A DNA stretch of 5,890 nt from Chloroflexota bacterium (GTDB lineage Bacteria; Chloroflexota; Anaerolineae; Anaerolineales; UBA4823): the NCBI GenBank assembly GCA_030613705.1, contig JAUWLJ010000149.1, positions 1 through 5,890 on the forward strand, written 5' to 3'. Shown one piece after another: positions 5,801 through 5,890 of this stretch. Under the pieces are notes generated by a model. That model worked only from the letters and a program-made list of their open reading frames with translations, did no database searches and had not been told where the DNA came from. Within the stretch, counting starts at the first letter, position 1. Every line of letters begins with the position of its first letter. The position numbers and the translations under genes are program-made.

Positions 5801-5857
5801 AAGTAATTTGCGGAATGAATTTTAAAATAAATCTGGTGTCAAAACCGCAAATTACTT
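5801..5857. repeat. Perfect 13-bp inverted repeat around an AT-rich centre
   Basis: AAGTAATTTGCGG (5801-5813) and CCGCAAATTACTT (5845-5857) match at all 13 positions with a 31-nt AT-rich spacer holding the palindrome ATTTTAAAAT. No target-site duplication is visible and the pairing does not extend further. It could be a transcript hairpin, the core of a small intergenic repeat, or a protein binding site. Confidence 0.6.
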
Positions 5858-5862
5858 TTAGC

Positions 5863-5883
5863 AAATGCCGGGTTGGCGTTTTT
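5863..5883 (+). terminator. Possible intrinsic terminator
   Basis: AAATGCC (5863-5869) and GGCGTTT (5875-5881) form a 7-bp stem with one G-U pair and a 5-nt loop; the strand ends in a T5 run at 5879-5883. Only three pairs are G-C, so the stem is modest. Confidence 0.4.
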
Positions 5884-5890
5884 ATATTCA

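Noticed and set aside
5815..5890. Frame starting MNFKINLVSKPQ that stays open to the right edge
   Set aside because: It has no ribosome binding site and runs through the inverted repeat and the possible terminator; 25 codons are too few to judge.

Overview
The window looks like an ordinary piece of a Chloroflexota (Anaerolineae-like) chromosome. This is an inference from gene style and is not proven: a membrane-anchored PD40 propeller protein on a Thr/Pro-rich stalk, a PCuAC copper lipoprotein, an AIM24-family gene, and a small Trp/Gly/Pro-rich membrane protein. I see no rRNA, tRNA, CRISPR array, transposase or phage gene.

Layout. At the left, a TolB/PD40-type beta-propeller protein reads rightward; its frame is open to the window edge, so its true start may lie outside. 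It ends 4 bp from the stop of a convergent PCuAC-type periplasmic copper-chaperone lipoprotein on the minus strand. Upstream of that, on the same strand, is a 56-residue single-span membrane protein with its own Shine-Dalgarno, short enough to be missed by routine gene calling, and then a GT-B glycosyltransferase with an EX7E motif. These three minus-strand genes are spaced 120 and 226 bp apart, so co-transcription is possible but not shown.

A divergent intergenic region of about 250 bp separates the glycosyltransferase from a rightward group. The group starts with an AIM24-family gene broken by a frameshift of minus one and an in-frame TAG. Next comes a predicted lipoprotein with an unusually long N-terminus. 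It is followed, with operon-like spacing, by a second disrupted reading frame: the best Shine-Dalgarno in the window leads into ATG-TAA. The group ends with an intact 96-residue three-span membrane protein. The last 224 bp hold no confident gene but contain two perfect inverted repeats (12 bp and 13 bp), an alternative hairpin, and a possible intrinsic terminator.

How the genes work together. They do not form an obvious pathway. Most products act at or outside the cytoplasmic membrane; the glycosyltransferase is probably cytosolic. I do not see a convincing new multi-gene system. The most notable points are the two recently broken or recoded genes close together, the start-stop codon pair behind a full Shine-Dalgarno, the unlisted 56-residue membrane protein, and the structured right-hand intergenic region.
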